Positions 53,282-63,681 are shown, counted from the stretch's first letter. The stretch: 64,000 nucleotides of DNA from Paracoccus luteus (GCF_004522155.1 NZ_SDEA01000002.1:124001-188000); one strand, 5' to 3'. Made by a program: numbers and translations. Notes: generated by a model from the letters alone, not told the origin.

Positions 53282-54361
53282 ATGACGGGCCCGGTCACGC
53301 GGCCCCTGTCCGGCCCGGCCTGGACGGATGCCGAACAGCTGGAATGCGCGATGGTCGTGCCGGAAACGGCCGACACCGCGACATTCACCTTTCGCGCGCC
53401 GTCCGGGGCGTGGTTCGATTTCCAGCCCGGTCAGTTCCTGACGCTGGACCTGCCGCTGCCCGGCGGCAACGTGCAGCGGACCTATACGATCAGCTCGTCG
53501 CCGTCGCGGCCGCTGTCGATCGGGATCACGGTCAAGGCGCAGCCCGACAGCGTCTGCGGGCGCTGGATGCTGGACCATTTGCGGCCGGGAACGCGGATCA
53601 GGGCCTTCGGACCGGCCGGAGTGTTTTCCAACCACCGTCACCCGGCGGGGAAATACCTGTTCATCTCGGCCGGGTCGGGCGTCACGCCGATGATGTCGAT
53701 GACGACGTGGATGTGGGATTCGGGCGAGATGCCGGACATCGTCTTCGTCCACGCCGCCCGCACGCCGTCCGAGATCATCTTCCGCCAGCGGCTGGAAGGC
53801 ATGGCCGACCGCGTGCCGGGCCTGCAGCTGCGTTTTACCGTCGAGGAGACGGACCCGTTCCGCGCGTGGTCCGGCTATCGCGGTCGGCTGAACCAGATCA
53901 TGCTGGGGCTGATGGCGCCGGACTATCTGGACCGCGAGGTGTTCTGCTGCGGCCCCGAGCCGTTCATGCAGGCGGTGCGCGACATGCTGGGCGCGCTTGG
54001 CTATGACATGGACCGCTATCACCAGGAAAGCTTCGGCGCCCCGGCCCGGACCGAGGCCGAGGTGCCGGCGCTGGACGACGTGGTCCCCGACGAGACGGCG
54101 CGCGCCGAGGTGGTGTTCGCCATGTCGGGCGTCGCCGCGCGCTGCACCGAAACCGACACCGTGCTGGCGGTGGCCAAGGCCAGCGGGCTGAACATCCCGT
54201 CCGGCTGCACCTTCGGCCTCTGCGGCACCTGCAAGGTGATGAAGACCGGCGGCGAGGTCCACATGGTCCACAACGGCGGCATCACCGAGGACGAGATCGC
54301 CGAGGGCTGGATCCTCGCCTGCTGCTCGCACCCGCTGGGGCGGGTGGTGGTCGAGGTCTAG
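53282..54361 (+). CDS. gbcB: Glycine betaine monooxygenase reductase subunit GbcB
   Basis: Passes electrons from NAD(P)H via FAD and [2Fe-2S] to GbcA. Seen: FQPGQFLTLDLPLPGGNVQR then TYTISSSPSRP (FAD), YLFISAGSGVTPMMSMTTWM (nucleotide binding), FCCGPEPFMQAVRDML, and a C-terminal plant-type ferredoxin domain NIPSGCTFGLCGTCKV...C (four cysteines). 359 residues. Followed by a strong hairpin pair. Confidence 0.9.
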   Translation: MTGPVTRPLSGPAWTDAEQLECAMVVPETADTATFTFRAPSGAWFDFQPGQFLTLDLPLPGGNVQRTYTISSSPSRPLSIGITVKAQPDSVCGRWMLDHLRPGTRIRAFGPAGVFSNHRHPAGKYLFISAGSGVTPMMSMTTWMWDSGEMPDIVFVHAARTPSEIIFRQRLEGMADRVPGLQLRFTVEETDPFRAWSGYRGRLNQIMLGLMAPDYLDREVFCCGPEPFMQAVRDMLGALGYDMDRYHQESFGAPARTEAEVPALDDVVPDETARAEVVFAMSGVAARCTETDTVLAVAKASGLNIPSGCTFGLCGTCKVMKTGGEVHMVHNGGITEDEIAEGWILACCSHPLGRVVVEV

Positions 54362-54363
54362 GC

Positions 54364-54430
54364 GGGGGCTGCGCGCCCCCATGAACGGGGCCGCGGCCCC
54401 GTTCATCCCCCGCGGGATATTTGCGCCACG
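54364..54430 (+). terminator. Double hairpin with GGGATATTTG tail after gbcB
   Basis: Hairpin 1 is GGGGGC-5-GCCCCC (54364-54380). It is followed directly by a perfect 26-base palindrome centred at 54393/54394 (ATGAACGGGGCCG and its complement, 54381-54406). Then CCCGCGGGATATTTGCGCC follows. Same plan as the element after trxA. Lies between the convergent gbcB and epmA. Confidence 0.65.
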
Positions 54431-54465
54431 ATGAAAGGCGCAGCCCGCCGGCGCAGCCCGCCGGC

Positions 54466-55506
54466 TCAGTCCACCGGCGCCCACATCACGTCGTCGATGC
54501 GCGGCGCGCCGGTCGCCAGCATGACCAGCCGGTCGAACCCCAGCGCGATCCCCGACGCGGGCGGCATATGCGCCAGCGCGGCCAGGAAATCCTCGTCCAG
54601 CGGATAGCGTTCGGCATAGACGCGGTGCTTTTCGTCCATCTCGGCCAGAAAGCGGCGGCGCTGTTCGTGGGGGTCGGTCAGCTCGCCAAAGCCGTTGGCG
54701 AGTTCGACCCCACAGGCATAAAGCTCGAACCGTTCGGCCACGCGCGGATCGTCGGCGGTGCGGCGGGCCAGCGCCGCCTCGGGCGCGGGATAGCGGTCGA
54801 GGATGGTGGCCCGCCCGTGGCCCAGATGCGGTTCCACCCGTTCGACCAAGACCCGGCTGAGCATGTCGGACCAGCCGTCGTCCGGCGCCGACCGGATGCC
54901 CGCGGCCGCCAGTTGCGCGGCCAGCCCGTCGCGGTCGGTCGCCCCGTCCGGCGCGACCGTCGCCAGCAGGTCGATGCCGGCGTGGCGGGCGAAGGCGTCG
55001 GCCACGCTGACCCGTTCGGGCGCGGCGAAGGGATCGCAGCTCCGGTCGCGGAACCGCAGTTCGCGGGCGCCCGCCGCGCCGGCCGCCAGCCGCAGCAGGG
55101 CCGCGCAGTCGTCCATCAGGACGGTATAGTCCGCGCCCGTGCGATACCACTCCAGCATCGTGAACTCGGGGCTGTGCAGCGGCCCGCGTTCGCGGTTGCG
55201 CCAGACATGGGCGAAGGCCGCGATCCGGGTTTCCCCGGCCGCCAGCAGCTTCTTCATCGCGAACTCGGGCGAGGTGTGCAGATACATCCGCCGCGCCGTC
55301 CCGTCGTGGCCGATGGCGTCGGTGGCGAAGGCGTGCAGATGCGCCTCGTTTCCCGGGCTGACGGCCAGCGCGGCGGGATCGACCTCGGTAAAGCCGCCCT
55401 CGTCCAGCCAGCCGCGAATGCTGCGCTGGATGCGGTTGCGCGCGGCCAGCAGCGGGCGGCGGTCGGCGTGGCGGGCGGCGTCCCACCAGGGCGTGTCAGG
55501 GGTCAT
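54466..55506 (-). CDS. epmA: EF-P lysine lysyltransferase EpmA
   Basis: A lysyl-tRNA-synthetase paralogue (PoxA/GenX) that attaches (R)-beta-lysine to elongation factor P. Seen: ARNRIQRSIRGWLDEGGFTE, VDPAALAVSPGNEAHLHAF, YLHTSPEFAMKKLLAAGETR, the class II motif 2 AHVWRNRERGPLHSPEFTML, ELANGFGELTDPHEQRRRF and motif 3 GIALGFDRLVMLATGAPRID. It lacks the N-terminal anticodon-binding domain of true LysRS, as expected. Divergent neighbour of efp. The aminomutase EpmB is not in the window. Confidence 0.94.
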   Translation of the reverse strand: MTPDTPWWDAARHADRRPLLAARNRIQRSIRGWLDEGGFTEVDPAALAVSPGNEAHLHAFATDAIGHDGTARRMYLHTSPEFAMKKLLAAGETRIAAFAHVWRNRERGPLHSPEFTMLEWYRTGADYTVLMDDCAALLRLAAGAAGARELRFRDRSCDPFAAPERVSVADAFARHAGIDLLATVAPDGATDRDGLAAQLAAAGIRSAPDDGWSDMLSRVLVERVEPHLGHGRATILDRYPAPEAALARRTADDPRVAERFELYACGVELANGFGELTDPHEQRRRFLAEMDEKHRVYAERYPLDEDFLAALAHMPPASGIALGFDRLVMLATGAPRIDDVMWAPVD

Positions 55507-55591
55507 CCGCGTTCCTCTGGCGATTTCCCCGCGTTTGCGCTAGGGAGCCGGGGATTAATCCACGCATCCCCAGATCGCAAGAAAGACGCCC

Positions 55592-56158
55592 GTGAAAGTC
55601 ATCGCCTCGACCCTTCGCAAAGGCAACGTCGTCGAACTGGACGGCAAGCTGTATGTCGTCCTGACCGCCCAGAACTTTCACCCCGGCAAGGGCACGCCCG
55701 TGACCCAGGTGGACATGCGCCGCATTGCCGACGGGGTGAAGGTCAGCGAGCGCTGGCGCACGACCGAACAGGTCGAACGCGCCCATGTGGACGAGCGCGG
55801 CTATGATTTCCTGTACGAGGACGGCGAGGGCTTCCACTTCATGGAGCCGGAAAGCTATGAGCAGGTGACCGCCGCCGCCGACATGATCGGCGACCAGAAG
55901 GTCTATCTGACCGAAGGGATGCGCGTCTTCCTGCAGGTCCACAACGGCCTGCCCATCGCCATGACCCTGCCGCAGCGGATCACCGTCCAGATCACCGAGA
56001 CCGAGCCGGTGGTGAAGGGGCAGACCGCCTCGTCCTCCTATAAGCCCGCGATGTGCGACAACGGCGTGCGGGTGATGGTGCCGCCCCATATCGGCGTGGG
56101 CACGCGGATCGTCATCAACACCGAGGACGATTCCTATGTCGAGCGCGCCAAGGACTGA
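55592..56158 (+). CDS. efp: Elongation factor P
   Basis: Relieves ribosome stalling at polyproline. Seen: the KOW-like domain with [17 protein letters not shown], whose loop Lys33 is the residue modified by EpmA; two OB domains; [19 protein letters not shown] and the closing [19 protein letters not shown]. 188 residues. GTG start at 55592, because translation from it gives the exact family N-terminus ([13 protein letters not shown]). The many Pro-Pro runs in this proteome fit the need for active EF-P. Confidence 0.96.
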   Translation: MKVIASTLRKGNVVELDGKLYVVLTAQNFHPGKGTPVTQVDMRRIADGVKVSERWRTTEQVERAHVDERGYDFLYEDGEGFHFMEPESYEQVTAAADMIGDQKVYLTEGMRVFLQVHNGLPIAMTLPQRITVQITETEPVVKGQTASSSYKPAMCDNGVRVMVPPHIGVGTRIVINTEDDSYVERAKD

Positions 56159-56211
56159 GCCTCTCTGGCTCGCCCGCCGCAGCATTCCCAGGGAAAGGGA
56201 CGCAAGCCGCC

Positions 56212-56655
56212 ATGTTCAGGGCCGAAGGGCAGATGCGCACGACGGATCGTCCGCCGTTGCGGTTCGACGCCATCGTGCTGCCCGCGCCGGACGGATGGAC
56301 CGGCTGGGGACAGCTGCGCGTCACCGCGCTGAACCACGCCGCCGCCGCGGCCGACCTGCGACGCATCTGCCGCAAGCTGCGGCTGGGCGGCCGCATCGTG
56401 TCGATGATCGAGGTGGCCGAGTTCAATGCCGACACCGGCCGCGACGGCTGGCCCGCGTCCCCGCGCGGCGGCAACATGCGCTGTTCGGCGATCAACGAAT
56501 ACCGCGTCCCCGCCGCCGGCGCGGGCCAGCCCGGAACGGCCACCTTTGACGTGCTGATCCGGCCCGGCTGGGGGATCAGCAAGCTGGGCTATGCCGTCGA
56601 TTACCACTGGGCGGACCGCCCGGACCGGGCCGAAACCGGGCACGCCCGGCCCTGA
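56212..56655 (+). CDS. Small protein with phycobilisome-linker (CpcD)-like segment
   Basis: 147 residues. Seen: RFDAIVLPAPDGWTGWGQLR, then VTALNHAAAAADLRRICRK and LRLGGRIVSMIEVAEFN. The last two resemble the CpcD linker fold (LRRIxRLGGxIVxI), a small domain also found in non-photosynthetic alphaproteobacteria with unknown role. The remainder (YRVPAAGAGQPGTATFDVLI) is not recognised. Start is either ATG 56212 or ATG 56233. It follows efp by 53 bases on the same strand. Confidence 0.55.
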   Translation: MFRAEGQMRTTDRPPLRFDAIVLPAPDGWTGWGQLRVTALNHAAAAADLRRICRKLRLGGRIVSMIEVAEFNADTGRDGWPASPRGGNMRCSAINEYRVPAAGAGQPGTATFDVLIRPGWGISKLGYAVDYHWADRPDRAETGHARP

Positions 56656-56676
56656 CCGGCCCGGACAGAGGGCGTG

Positions 56677-57720
56677 TCAGACGACCGTGACGCCCGCGCC
56701 CTGCTCGACCCGGCCCACGATGGCGGCAAGGGGATAACCCCCGGCCCGCAGGCGCGCGACCCAGGCGTCCGCCGCCTGGGGGGCGACCGCGACCAGCAGC
56801 CCGCCCGAGGTCTGCGGATCGGTCAAAAGCGCCCGCATCCAGTCCGGGAACCCGTCCGGCAGCGTCACCCCATCGCTGCAGGCCGCCCAGTTGCGGTTCG
56901 ACGCGCCGGTGACGAACCCCGCCTGCGCCAAGGCCGCCGCCTGCCCCAGCAGCGGCAGGGCGGCGGCGTCCAGCACCAGCCGCGCGTTCGACCCCCGCGC
57001 CACCTCAAGCCCGTGGCCCAGGATGCCGAAGCCGGTGACGTCGGTGATCGCATGGACCGCCGGATCGTCGGCCAGATCGGGGCCGATGCGGTTCAACAGC
57101 GTGGCCGTCGCCACCATCTCGGCCAGGCCCGCGTCGTCCAGCGCGGCTTTCTTGATCGCGGCGGAATAGATGCCGACGCCCAGTCCCTTGGTCAGGATCA
57201 GCGCGTCGCCCGGCCGCGCGTCGGCGTTGCGGCGCAGCTTGGCCGGGTGCACCAGCCCGATCACGGCCAGCCCATAGATCGGCTCGGGCGCGTCGATGGA
57301 ATGGCCGCCGGCGACGGGAATCCCCGCCTCGGCGCAGATCGCGCGCCCGCCTTCCAGGATCGCGCGGATGGTGGCGGCGGGCAGCGTGGCGATGGGCATG
57401 CCCAGGATCGCCAGCGCCATGATCGGGCGGCCGCCCATCGCATAGATGTCGGAAATCGCGTTCGTCGCGGCGATGCGGCCGAAGTCGTGGGGGTCGTCCA
57501 CCATCGGCATGAAGAAATCCGTCGTGGCGATCACCGCCAGATCGTCGCTGACCTGCCAGACGGCGGCGTCGTCGGACGTCTCGGTTCCGACCAGCAGTTG
57601 CGGGAACGCCTGCGTCATCGGCTGGTCGGCCAGCAGCTCGCGCAGGACCGCGGGCGCCAGCTTGCAGCCGCACCCGCCCCCGTGGGACAGCTGCGACAGG
57701 CGGATGGGGGCGTCGGTCAT
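56677..57720 (-). CDS. selD: Selenophosphate synthase SelD
   Basis: Makes selenophosphate from selenide and ATP, the selenium donor for Sec-tRNA. Seen: [19 protein letters not shown], giving Cys17 and Lys20 at the same positions as in E. coli SelD, then [20 protein letters not shown] (ATP/metal), [18 protein letters not shown] and [17 protein letters not shown]. 347 residues, full length. Its active site is Cys, not Sec. Next to the regulator and 1.2 kb from the selenocysteine-containing formate dehydrogenase it serves. Confidence 0.96.
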   Translation of the reverse strand: MTDAPIRLSQLSHGGGCGCKLAPAVLRELLADQPMTQAFPQLLVGTETSDDAAVWQVSDDLAVIATTDFFMPMVDDPHDFGRIAATNAISDIYAMGGRPIMALAILGMPIATLPAATIRAILEGGRAICAEAGIPVAGGHSIDAPEPIYGLAVIGLVHPAKLRRNADARPGDALILTKGLGVGIYSAAIKKAALDDAGLAEMVATATLLNRIGPDLADDPAVHAITDVTGFGILGHGLEVARGSNARLVLDAAALPLLGQAAALAQAGFVTGASNRNWAACSDGVTLPDGFPDWMRALLTDPQTSGGLLVAVAPQAADAWVARLRAGGYPLAAIVGRVEQGAGVTVV

Positions 57721-57806
57721 CGCGCGGCTCCTTGTGGTTTCGGACTTACAGGCCCCCCGATGCCGGGCTTGTCAAGGCCGGGCCGGGGCGCTTTGCTGTC
57801 GCAATC

Positions 57807-58841
57807 ATGCAACCCGCCGCCGCCAGCACCCGCCCCCGCCTGAACATCGCCTTTGTGCTGGCGCGACGGTTCACGCTGTCGGCCTTCGCCAATTTCGTGG
57901 ACGTGCTGCGGCTGGCCGCGGACGAGGGCGACCGCTCGCGCCCGATCCTGTGCCGCTGGGCGGTGATCGCGCCCGACCGCACGCCGATCCCGGCCAGCTG
58001 CGGCACGCGGGTCGAACCCGACGCCCGCCCGGACGATCCGGCGCAATACGACTATGTCGTGGTGATCGGCGGGCTGATCGGCGCGGTGCAGCCGCTGGCG
58101 CCGGAACTGACGGCGTTCCTGCACCGCGCGGCGGCCGCGGGCGTGCCCCTGGCCGGGATCTGCACCGGCGCGTTCATCCTGGCGCGCGAGGGGTTGATGG
58201 ACGGGCACCGCTGCTGCGTCAGCTGGTTTCACCACGACGATTTCCTGGCCGAGTTCGAAGGGCTGCGTCCGGTCAGCGACCAGATCTTTGTCGTGGACGG
58301 CAACCGGCTGTCCTGTTCGGGGGGCGTCAGCGCGGCGCATCTGGCGGCCTTCGTCGTGGACCGCCACATCGGCCGCGCCGCCGCCCGCAAAAGCCTGGCG
58401 ATCATGATGATCGACGGCCCCCAGCGCGAGGATCATCCCCAGCCCGGCCTGCCGCTGGAACTGTCCACCGACGATCCGCTGGTGCGCCGCGCCCTGCTGG
58501 CGATGCAGCAGCGCCTGGACAGCCCGCCCACGGTGGCGGCGATGGCCGCGCTGCTGGGGGTCGGGCGGCGCAAGCTGGAACGGCATTTCGCCGCCGCGCT
58601 GGGACTGTCCCCGGCCGAGGCGGGGGTGCGCATCCGGCTGGCGCAGGCGCGGATGCTGCTGGAACGCACCAGCCGCACCGTGACGCAGATCGCGGACGAA
58701 ACCGGCTTTTGCGACGCCAGCCACCTGATCCGCGTGTTCCGCGACATCGAGGGGCAGACGCCCGAACGCTGGCGCCAGCGGCTGTCCGAGGCGCCACGGG
58801 ACGCCGCCACCGCCCGACGCGGCACCCCCGCAGCCCGTTGA
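57807..58841 (+). CDS. GlxA/GbdR-type AraC-family regulator
   Basis: A 344-residue regulator with an N-terminal DJ-1/PfpI-like domain (LNIAFVLARRFTLSAFANFV; DYVVVIGGLIGAVQPLAPEL; PLAGICTGAFILAREGLMDG; LSCSGGVSAAHLAAFVVDRH) and a C-terminal AraC helix-turn-helix pair (TVAAMAALLGVGRRKLERHF; VTQIADETGFCDASHLIRVF). GbdR, which controls gbcAB in pseudomonads, belongs to this class. With gbcAB 3.4 kb away, a betaine-linked role is a reasonable inference but not proven. Divergent from selD. Confidence 0.88.
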   Translation: MQPAAASTRPRLNIAFVLARRFTLSAFANFVDVLRLAADEGDRSRPILCRWAVIAPDRTPIPASCGTRVEPDARPDDPAQYDYVVVIGGLIGAVQPLAPELTAFLHRAAAAGVPLAGICTGAFILAREGLMDGHRCCVSWFHHDDFLAEFEGLRPVSDQIFVVDGNRLSCSGGVSAAHLAAFVVDRHIGRAAARKSLAIMMIDGPQREDHPQPGLPLELSTDDPLVRRALLAMQQRLDSPPTVAAMAALLGVGRRKLERHFAAALGLSPAEAGVRIRLAQARMLLERTSRTVTQIADETGFCDASHLIRVFRDIEGQTPERWRQRLSEAPRDAATARRGTPAAR

Positions 58842-58911
58842 CTTTCGGCGGGTTCCCGCGTCAGACTGAAGGTTACCTATCTTGGTGGACAGGCAAAATA
58901 CGGAGGATCGG

Positions 58912-61900
58912 ATGAACATCGACCTCTCACGCCGCAGCTTTTTACGGCTGGCGGGTGCGGGTGTCGCGGCAACGTCGCTGGGGGCCTTGGGCTTCGGCGA
59001 GGCAGAGGCAGCCGAACTGGCGCATGTGCGCGATTTCAAGCTGGCGGCCACCACGGAAACCCGCAACACCTGTCCCTATTGCTCGGTCGCCTGCGGCATC
59101 ATCATCTATGCCCGCGAAGACGACGCCGGCAAACGCCGCGTGGTCCACATCGAGGGTGACGCAGACCACCCGACGAACCGCGGAACGCTGTGCCCCAAGG
59201 GCGCGGCGCTGAAGGATTTCGTCAACGCGCCGACGCGCCTGACCCAGCCGATGATCCGCAAGCCCGGCGCGGCGGCGTTCGAGCCGATCAGTTGGGAAGA
59301 CGCGCTGGACCGGATCGCCCGCGCGATCAAGGACGACCGCGACGCCAACTTCCTGGCCACCAACGAGGCCGGCGTGCCGGTGAACCGCTGGACGACCACC
59401 GGGTTCCTGGCCGCATCGGCGACGACGAACGAAACCGCCTGGGCGACCTACAAGGTGGTCCGGTCGATGGGTGTTGTAGGATTCGATAACCAGGCGCGCG
59501 TCTGACACGGCCCCACGGTGTCCAGTTTGGGCCCGACATTTGGCCGTGGAGCGATGACGAACTCCTGGACCGACATCAAGAACACCGACCTCGTGATCGT
59601 CATGGGCGGCAACGCGGCCGAGGCGCACCCGTGCGGCTTTAAATGGGTGACCGAGGCCAAGCACCATCGCGGCGCGAAACTGATCGTCGTGGACCCGCGG
59701 TTCACGCGCACGGCGTCCGTGTCCGATTACTATGCGCCGATCCGTCCCGGGACCGACATCGCGTTCCTGATGGGCCTGATTCGCTGGATGATCGAGAACG
59801 ACAAGGTCCAGTGGGACTACGTCAAGGCCTATACCAACGCCGCGCTGATCGTGCGGGACGACTTCGGCTGGGCCGACGGGCTGTTCACCGGCTATGACGA
59901 GGAAAAGCGCGACTATGACAAGTCGAGCTGGGATTACGTCATCGGCGAGGACGGCTTTGCCGCGACCGACCCGACGCTGCAGAATCCGCGCTGCGTCTGG
60001 AACATGCTCAAGGCGCATGTCGACGTGTATACGCCCGAGATGGTCGAGCGCATCACCGGCACGCCCAGGGACCGGTTCCTGAAGATCGCGGAAATGATCG
60101 GGGAATGCTCGTCTCCCACCAAGACGATGACCTCGATGTATGCGCTGGGCTGGACGCAGCATTCCAAGGGCGCCCAGAACATCCGCGGCATGGCGATGCT
60201 GCAGCTGATCCTGGGCAACATCGGCGTGCGCGGGGGCGGCATGAACGCGCTGCGCGGACATTCCAACATCCAGGGGCTGACCGACATCGGGCTGATGTCG
60301 AACCTGATCCCCGGATATCTGGCGATCCCGACCGAAAAGGAACCCGACTGGCCGACCTACATGAAGTCGCGGGCCTTCAAGCCGCTGCTTCCGGGCCAGA
60401 CCAGCTATTGGCAGAACTATCCCAAGTTCATGGTTTCGTTCATGAAATCCATGTGGGGCGAGGCGGCGCAGAAGGACAACGACTGGGCCTATCACTATCT
60501 GCCGAAACTGGACGTGCCGTCCTATGACATGCTGCGCATGTATGAGCTGATGGACGAAGGCCGGGTCAACCTCTACTTCTGCCAGGGCTTCAACCCGCTG
60601 CTTGCCGCGCCCAACCGCGGCAAGCTGACCCGCGCCTTCAGCAAGCTGAAGCTGCTGGTCACGATGGACCCGCTGGAAACCGAAACCTCGCGGTTCTGGG
60701 AAAACCACGGCGCCCACAACGACGTGGACACCGCGTCCATCCAGACCGAGGTGATCCAGCTGCCGTCGTCCTGCTTTGCCGAGGACGAGGGCGCGCTGGT
60801 CAACTCGGGCCGGTGGCTGCAGTGGCACTGGAAAGCCTCGGACATGCCGGGCGATGCCAGGAACGACGTCTGGATCATGTCGCAGATCTTCCTGCGGGTG
60901 CGGGAACTCTACCGCACCGAGGGCGGCGCCTTCCCGGACCCGATCCTGAACCTGACCTGGGATTACAAGGACGAGAACGAGCCCCACCCCGAGGAGCTGT
61001 CGCGCGAAATGAACGGCCGCGCGCTGGCCCCGGTGATGGACACCACCGATCCGACCAAGGTGCTGGTGGAAACGGGCAAGCAGGTGCTGAACTTCAGCCA
61101 GCTGCGCGATGACGGCACGACGGCGTCGGGCTGCTGGATCTATGCCGGCAGCTTCAACGAGGCGGGCAACAACATGGCCCGGCGCGACAACACCGACCCC
61201 GACGACACCGGCGCCTATCCGAACTGGACCTGGAGCTGGCCGCTGAACCGGCGCATCCTGTATAACCGCGCCTCGGCCGACCTGAACGGCAAGCCGTGGG
61301 ATCCCACGCGCAAGCTGATCGAGTGGGACGGCGAGAAATGGTCGGGCTATGACGTGCCCGACATCTCGCCCACGGCCAAGCCGGGCGAGGTGATGCCCTT
61401 CATCATGAACCAGGAGGGCGTCTCGCGCCTGTTCACCCGGGGACTGATGCGGGACGGACCCTTCCCGACCCACATGGAGCCGTTCGAATCCCCCGTGCAG
61501 AACGTCTTCAACGACCGGATGCGCGGCAACCCGGTGGTCCGCGTCTTTGAAAAGGACGCGGCGCAGCTGGGCACCTCGGCCGAGTTCCCGTTCGTCGCCA
61601 CCAGTTACCGCCTGACCGAACATTTCCACTATTGGACCAAGCACAACGTGGTGAACGCCTCGCTGCAGCCCGAGTTCTTCGTGGAAATCAGCGAGGAGCT
61701 GGCGGCGGAACGCGGCATCGAACGCGGCGGGCGCGTCCGCGTCTGGTCGAAACGCGGCGAGGTCTGGGCCAAGGCGCTGGTGACCAAGCGCATCAAGCCG
61801 CTGATCTGCGACGGCAAGCCCGTCCATGTCGTCGGCATCCCGCTGCACTGGGGCTTTGTCGGTGCGGCGCGCAAGGGCTGGGGGCCGAACAGCCTGACGC

Positions 61901-61989
61901 CCTTTGTCGGGGACGCGAACGTTGAAACGCCCGAGTTCAAGGCGTTCCTCGTCAACATCGAACCCGCCGTCGGGGAGGCCGTGTCGTGA
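58912..61989 (+). CDS. fdnG: Formate dehydrogenase-N alpha subunit, selenocysteine-containing (in-frame UGA at 59503)
   Basis: Molybdenum enzyme oxidising formate in the periplasm. Seen: a Tat signal [20 protein letters not shown], a [4Fe-4S] motif [13 protein letters not shown] and later [10 protein letters not shown]. Then ARV, an in-frame TGA (codon 198, 59503-59505), and [20 protein letters not shown], exactly where E. coli FdnG has Sec196 in ARV-U-HGPTV. Read through, the protein is 1025 residues, normal for Fdn[21 protein letters not shown] and [20 protein letters not shown] bind the molybdopterin cofactor. CGGAGG lies before ATG 58912. A conventional reading would wrongly give a 197-residue stub and a headless 820-residue ORF. 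Confidence 0.96.
59506..59548 (+). promoter_or_regulatory. Candidate bacterial SECIS hairpin
   Basis: Immediately after the UGA, CACGGCC (59506-59512) pairs perfectly with GGCCGTG (59542-59548). Inside, GTGTC (59518-59522) pairs with GACAT (59535-59539), allowing one G-U, to close an apical loop of about 12 bases starting 12 bases past the UGA. Position and size fit a SelB-binding SECIS element. The sequence is also coding. Confidence 0.75.
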
Positions 61990-62993
61990 CCACCGTGAAC
62001 ACTCAGGACAGCCCCCGGACCGCCGTGTCGAACCCGCCGGTGCAGCCGGGCTATTCCAACCTCGGCCAGCCGGCGGTCAAGCGATCGTCCGCCGGCGGCC
62101 CGGTGGCCGAGAACCCGACGCCGCTGACCGAGGTCGCCAAGCTGATCGACGTCAGCAAATGCATCGGCTGCAAGGCCTGCCAGTCGGCCTGCGTGGAATG
62201 GAACGACACCAAGCCCGCAATCGAAGAAAACGTGGGGGTCTATGAAAACCCCCACGACCTGACGCCCGAGATGTTCACGCTGATGCGGTTTGCCGAATAC
62301 GACAACCCCGACAACGGGAACTTTGAATGGCTGATCCGCAAGGACGGCTGCATGCACTGCGAGGATCCGGGCTGCCTGAAAGCCTGCCCGGCGCCCGGCG
62401 CCATCGTGCAGTACTCCAACGGCATCGTGGATTTCATCCACGAGAACTGCATCGGCTGCGGCTATTGCGTGTCGGGCTGTCCGTTCGACATCCCCCGCAT
62501 CTCGAAGGTGGATCACAAGGCGTATAAATGCACGCTGTGTTCCGACCGCGTGGCGGTGGGACAGGGCCCGGCCTGCGCCAAGGCCTGCCCGACCCAGGCC
62601 ATCGTGTTCGGCACCAAGGAGGACATGAAGATCCACGCCGCCGAGCGGATCGAGGATCTGAAGTCGCGGGGCTATGCCAACGCCGGCCTCTATGACCCGC
62701 AAGGGGTGGGCGGAACGCATGTCATGTATGTGCTGCACCACGCCGACAAGCCGGGCATCTACAACAGCCTTCCCGAAGAGCCGCGGATTTCCTCGGTGGT
62801 CGAGGGGTGGAAGGGTCCGACCAAGACCGTCGGGCTTGCCGCCATCGGTCTGGCTGCGGTCGGCAGCCTGGCGATGGGCCTGTTCAGCCGCAGCGCCGTC
62901 GCGCCCGAGGATGAACAGCAGGCCGAGGACATGGTGGACCGCGCCGCGGCCGGGCTGCCCGTCCAGCCGACCCCAGGGCAGGAGAAGGTCTGA
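61986..62993 (+). CDS. fdxH: Formate dehydrogenase-N beta subunit (Fe-S)
   Basis: Carries electrons from alpha to gamma through four [4Fe-4S] clusters. Seen: four cysteine sets, [48 protein letters not shown], and [22 protein letters not shown]-terminal membrane anchor ([20 protein letters not shown]) is followed by an acidic tail. 335 residues. The start overlaps the alpha stop by four bases (GTGA). Confidence 0.95.
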   Translation: MTTVNTQDSPRTAVSNPPVQPGYSNLGQPAVKRSSAGGPVAENPTPLTEVAKLIDVSKCIGCKACQSACVEWNDTKPAIEENVGVYENPHDLTPEMFTLMRFAEYDNPDNGNFEWLIRKDGCMHCEDPGCLKACPAPGAIVQYSNGIVDFIHENCIGCGYCVSGCPFDIPRISKVDHKAYKCTLCSDRVAVGQGPACAKACPTQAIVFGTKEDMKIHAAERIEDLKSRGYANAGLYDPQGVGGTHVMYVLHHADKPGIYNSLPEEPRISSVVEGWKGPTKTVGLAAIGLAAVGSLAMGLFSRSAVAPEDEQQAEDMVDRAAAGLPVQPTPGQEKV

Positions 62994-63680
62994 ATGGCAC
63001 GTCGCGTCTATTCCGAACCCGGCGACCGGATCGTGTCCACCGATCCGGTCTCGGTGAACCGTTATCGCGGCCTGACCCGGCTGAACCACTGGATCACGGC
63101 GATCAGCCTGATCCTGCTGGCGCTGTCGGGTTTCGCGCTGTTCCACCCGTCGCTTTACGGGCTGACGGCCCTGTTCGGCGGCGGCCAGACGACGCGCTGG
63201 CTGCATCCGTTCCTTGGCATCGTGCTGGTCGCCAGCTTCCTGCTGCTGTTCCTGCAGCTGGTGAAATACAACATCATGCGCCGCGAGGATCTGGTCTGGG
63301 CACGCCACTTCCGCGACGTGGTCAGCGGCCACGAGGAACGGCTGCCGGAACTGGGCAAATACAACCTGGGCCAGAAGTTCATCTTCTGGGCGATGTTCTG
63401 GCTGATCATGATCCTGATCGTGTCGGGCATCATGATCTGGGAACAGTATTTCGGCGGGCTGGTGACGATCCCCACGCGGCGCGTGGCCATGCTGGTGCAT
63501 TCCGTCTCGGCGGTGCTGATCCTGCTGGTGTTCATCATCCACGTCTTCGCGGCCATCTGGACGCGCGGGACGCTGTCGGCGATGACGACCGGCAACGTGT
63601 CGGGCGGCTGGGCGTGGCGGCACCACCGCAAGTGGCTGCGGGAACTGGCTGGACGCCAGAAGGTCGATCCGGCAGAGTGA
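62994..63680 (+). CDS. fdnI: Formate dehydrogenase-N gamma subunit (cytochrome b)
   Basis: A 228-residue di-heme membrane subunit passing electrons to quinone. Seen: GLTRLNHWITAISLILLALS with the first heme-ligand His, RWLHPFLGIVLVASFLLLFL, KYNLGQKFIFWAMFWLIMIL, and AMLVHSVSAVLILLVFIIHV with further heme His. Starts one base after the beta stop. A hairpin separates it from fdhE. Confidence 0.93.
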   Translation: MARRVYSEPGDRIVSTDPVSVNRYRGLTRLNHWITAISLILLALSGFALFHPSLYGLTALFGGGQTTRWLHPFLGIVLVASFLLLFLQLVKYNIMRREDLVWARHFRDVVSGHEERLPELGKYNLGQKFIFWAMFWLIMILIVSGIMIWEQYFGGLVTIPTRRVAMLVHSVSAVLILLVFIIHVFAAIWTRGTLSAMTTGNVSGGWAWRHHRKWLRELAGRQKVDPAE

Positions 63681-63681
63681 C

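Noticed and set aside
59503-59505. TGA as a nonsense mutation making the formate dehydrogenase a pseudogene
   Set aside because: Position equals the known Sec codon, a hairpin follows, selD is close by, and both sides of the codon are intact and conserved.
58942-61848. A 968-codon minus-strand frame opposite the formate dehydrogenase alpha gene
   Set aside because: His/Arg/Gly/Val-rich product without motifs; the plus strand encodes a complete, conserved enzyme.
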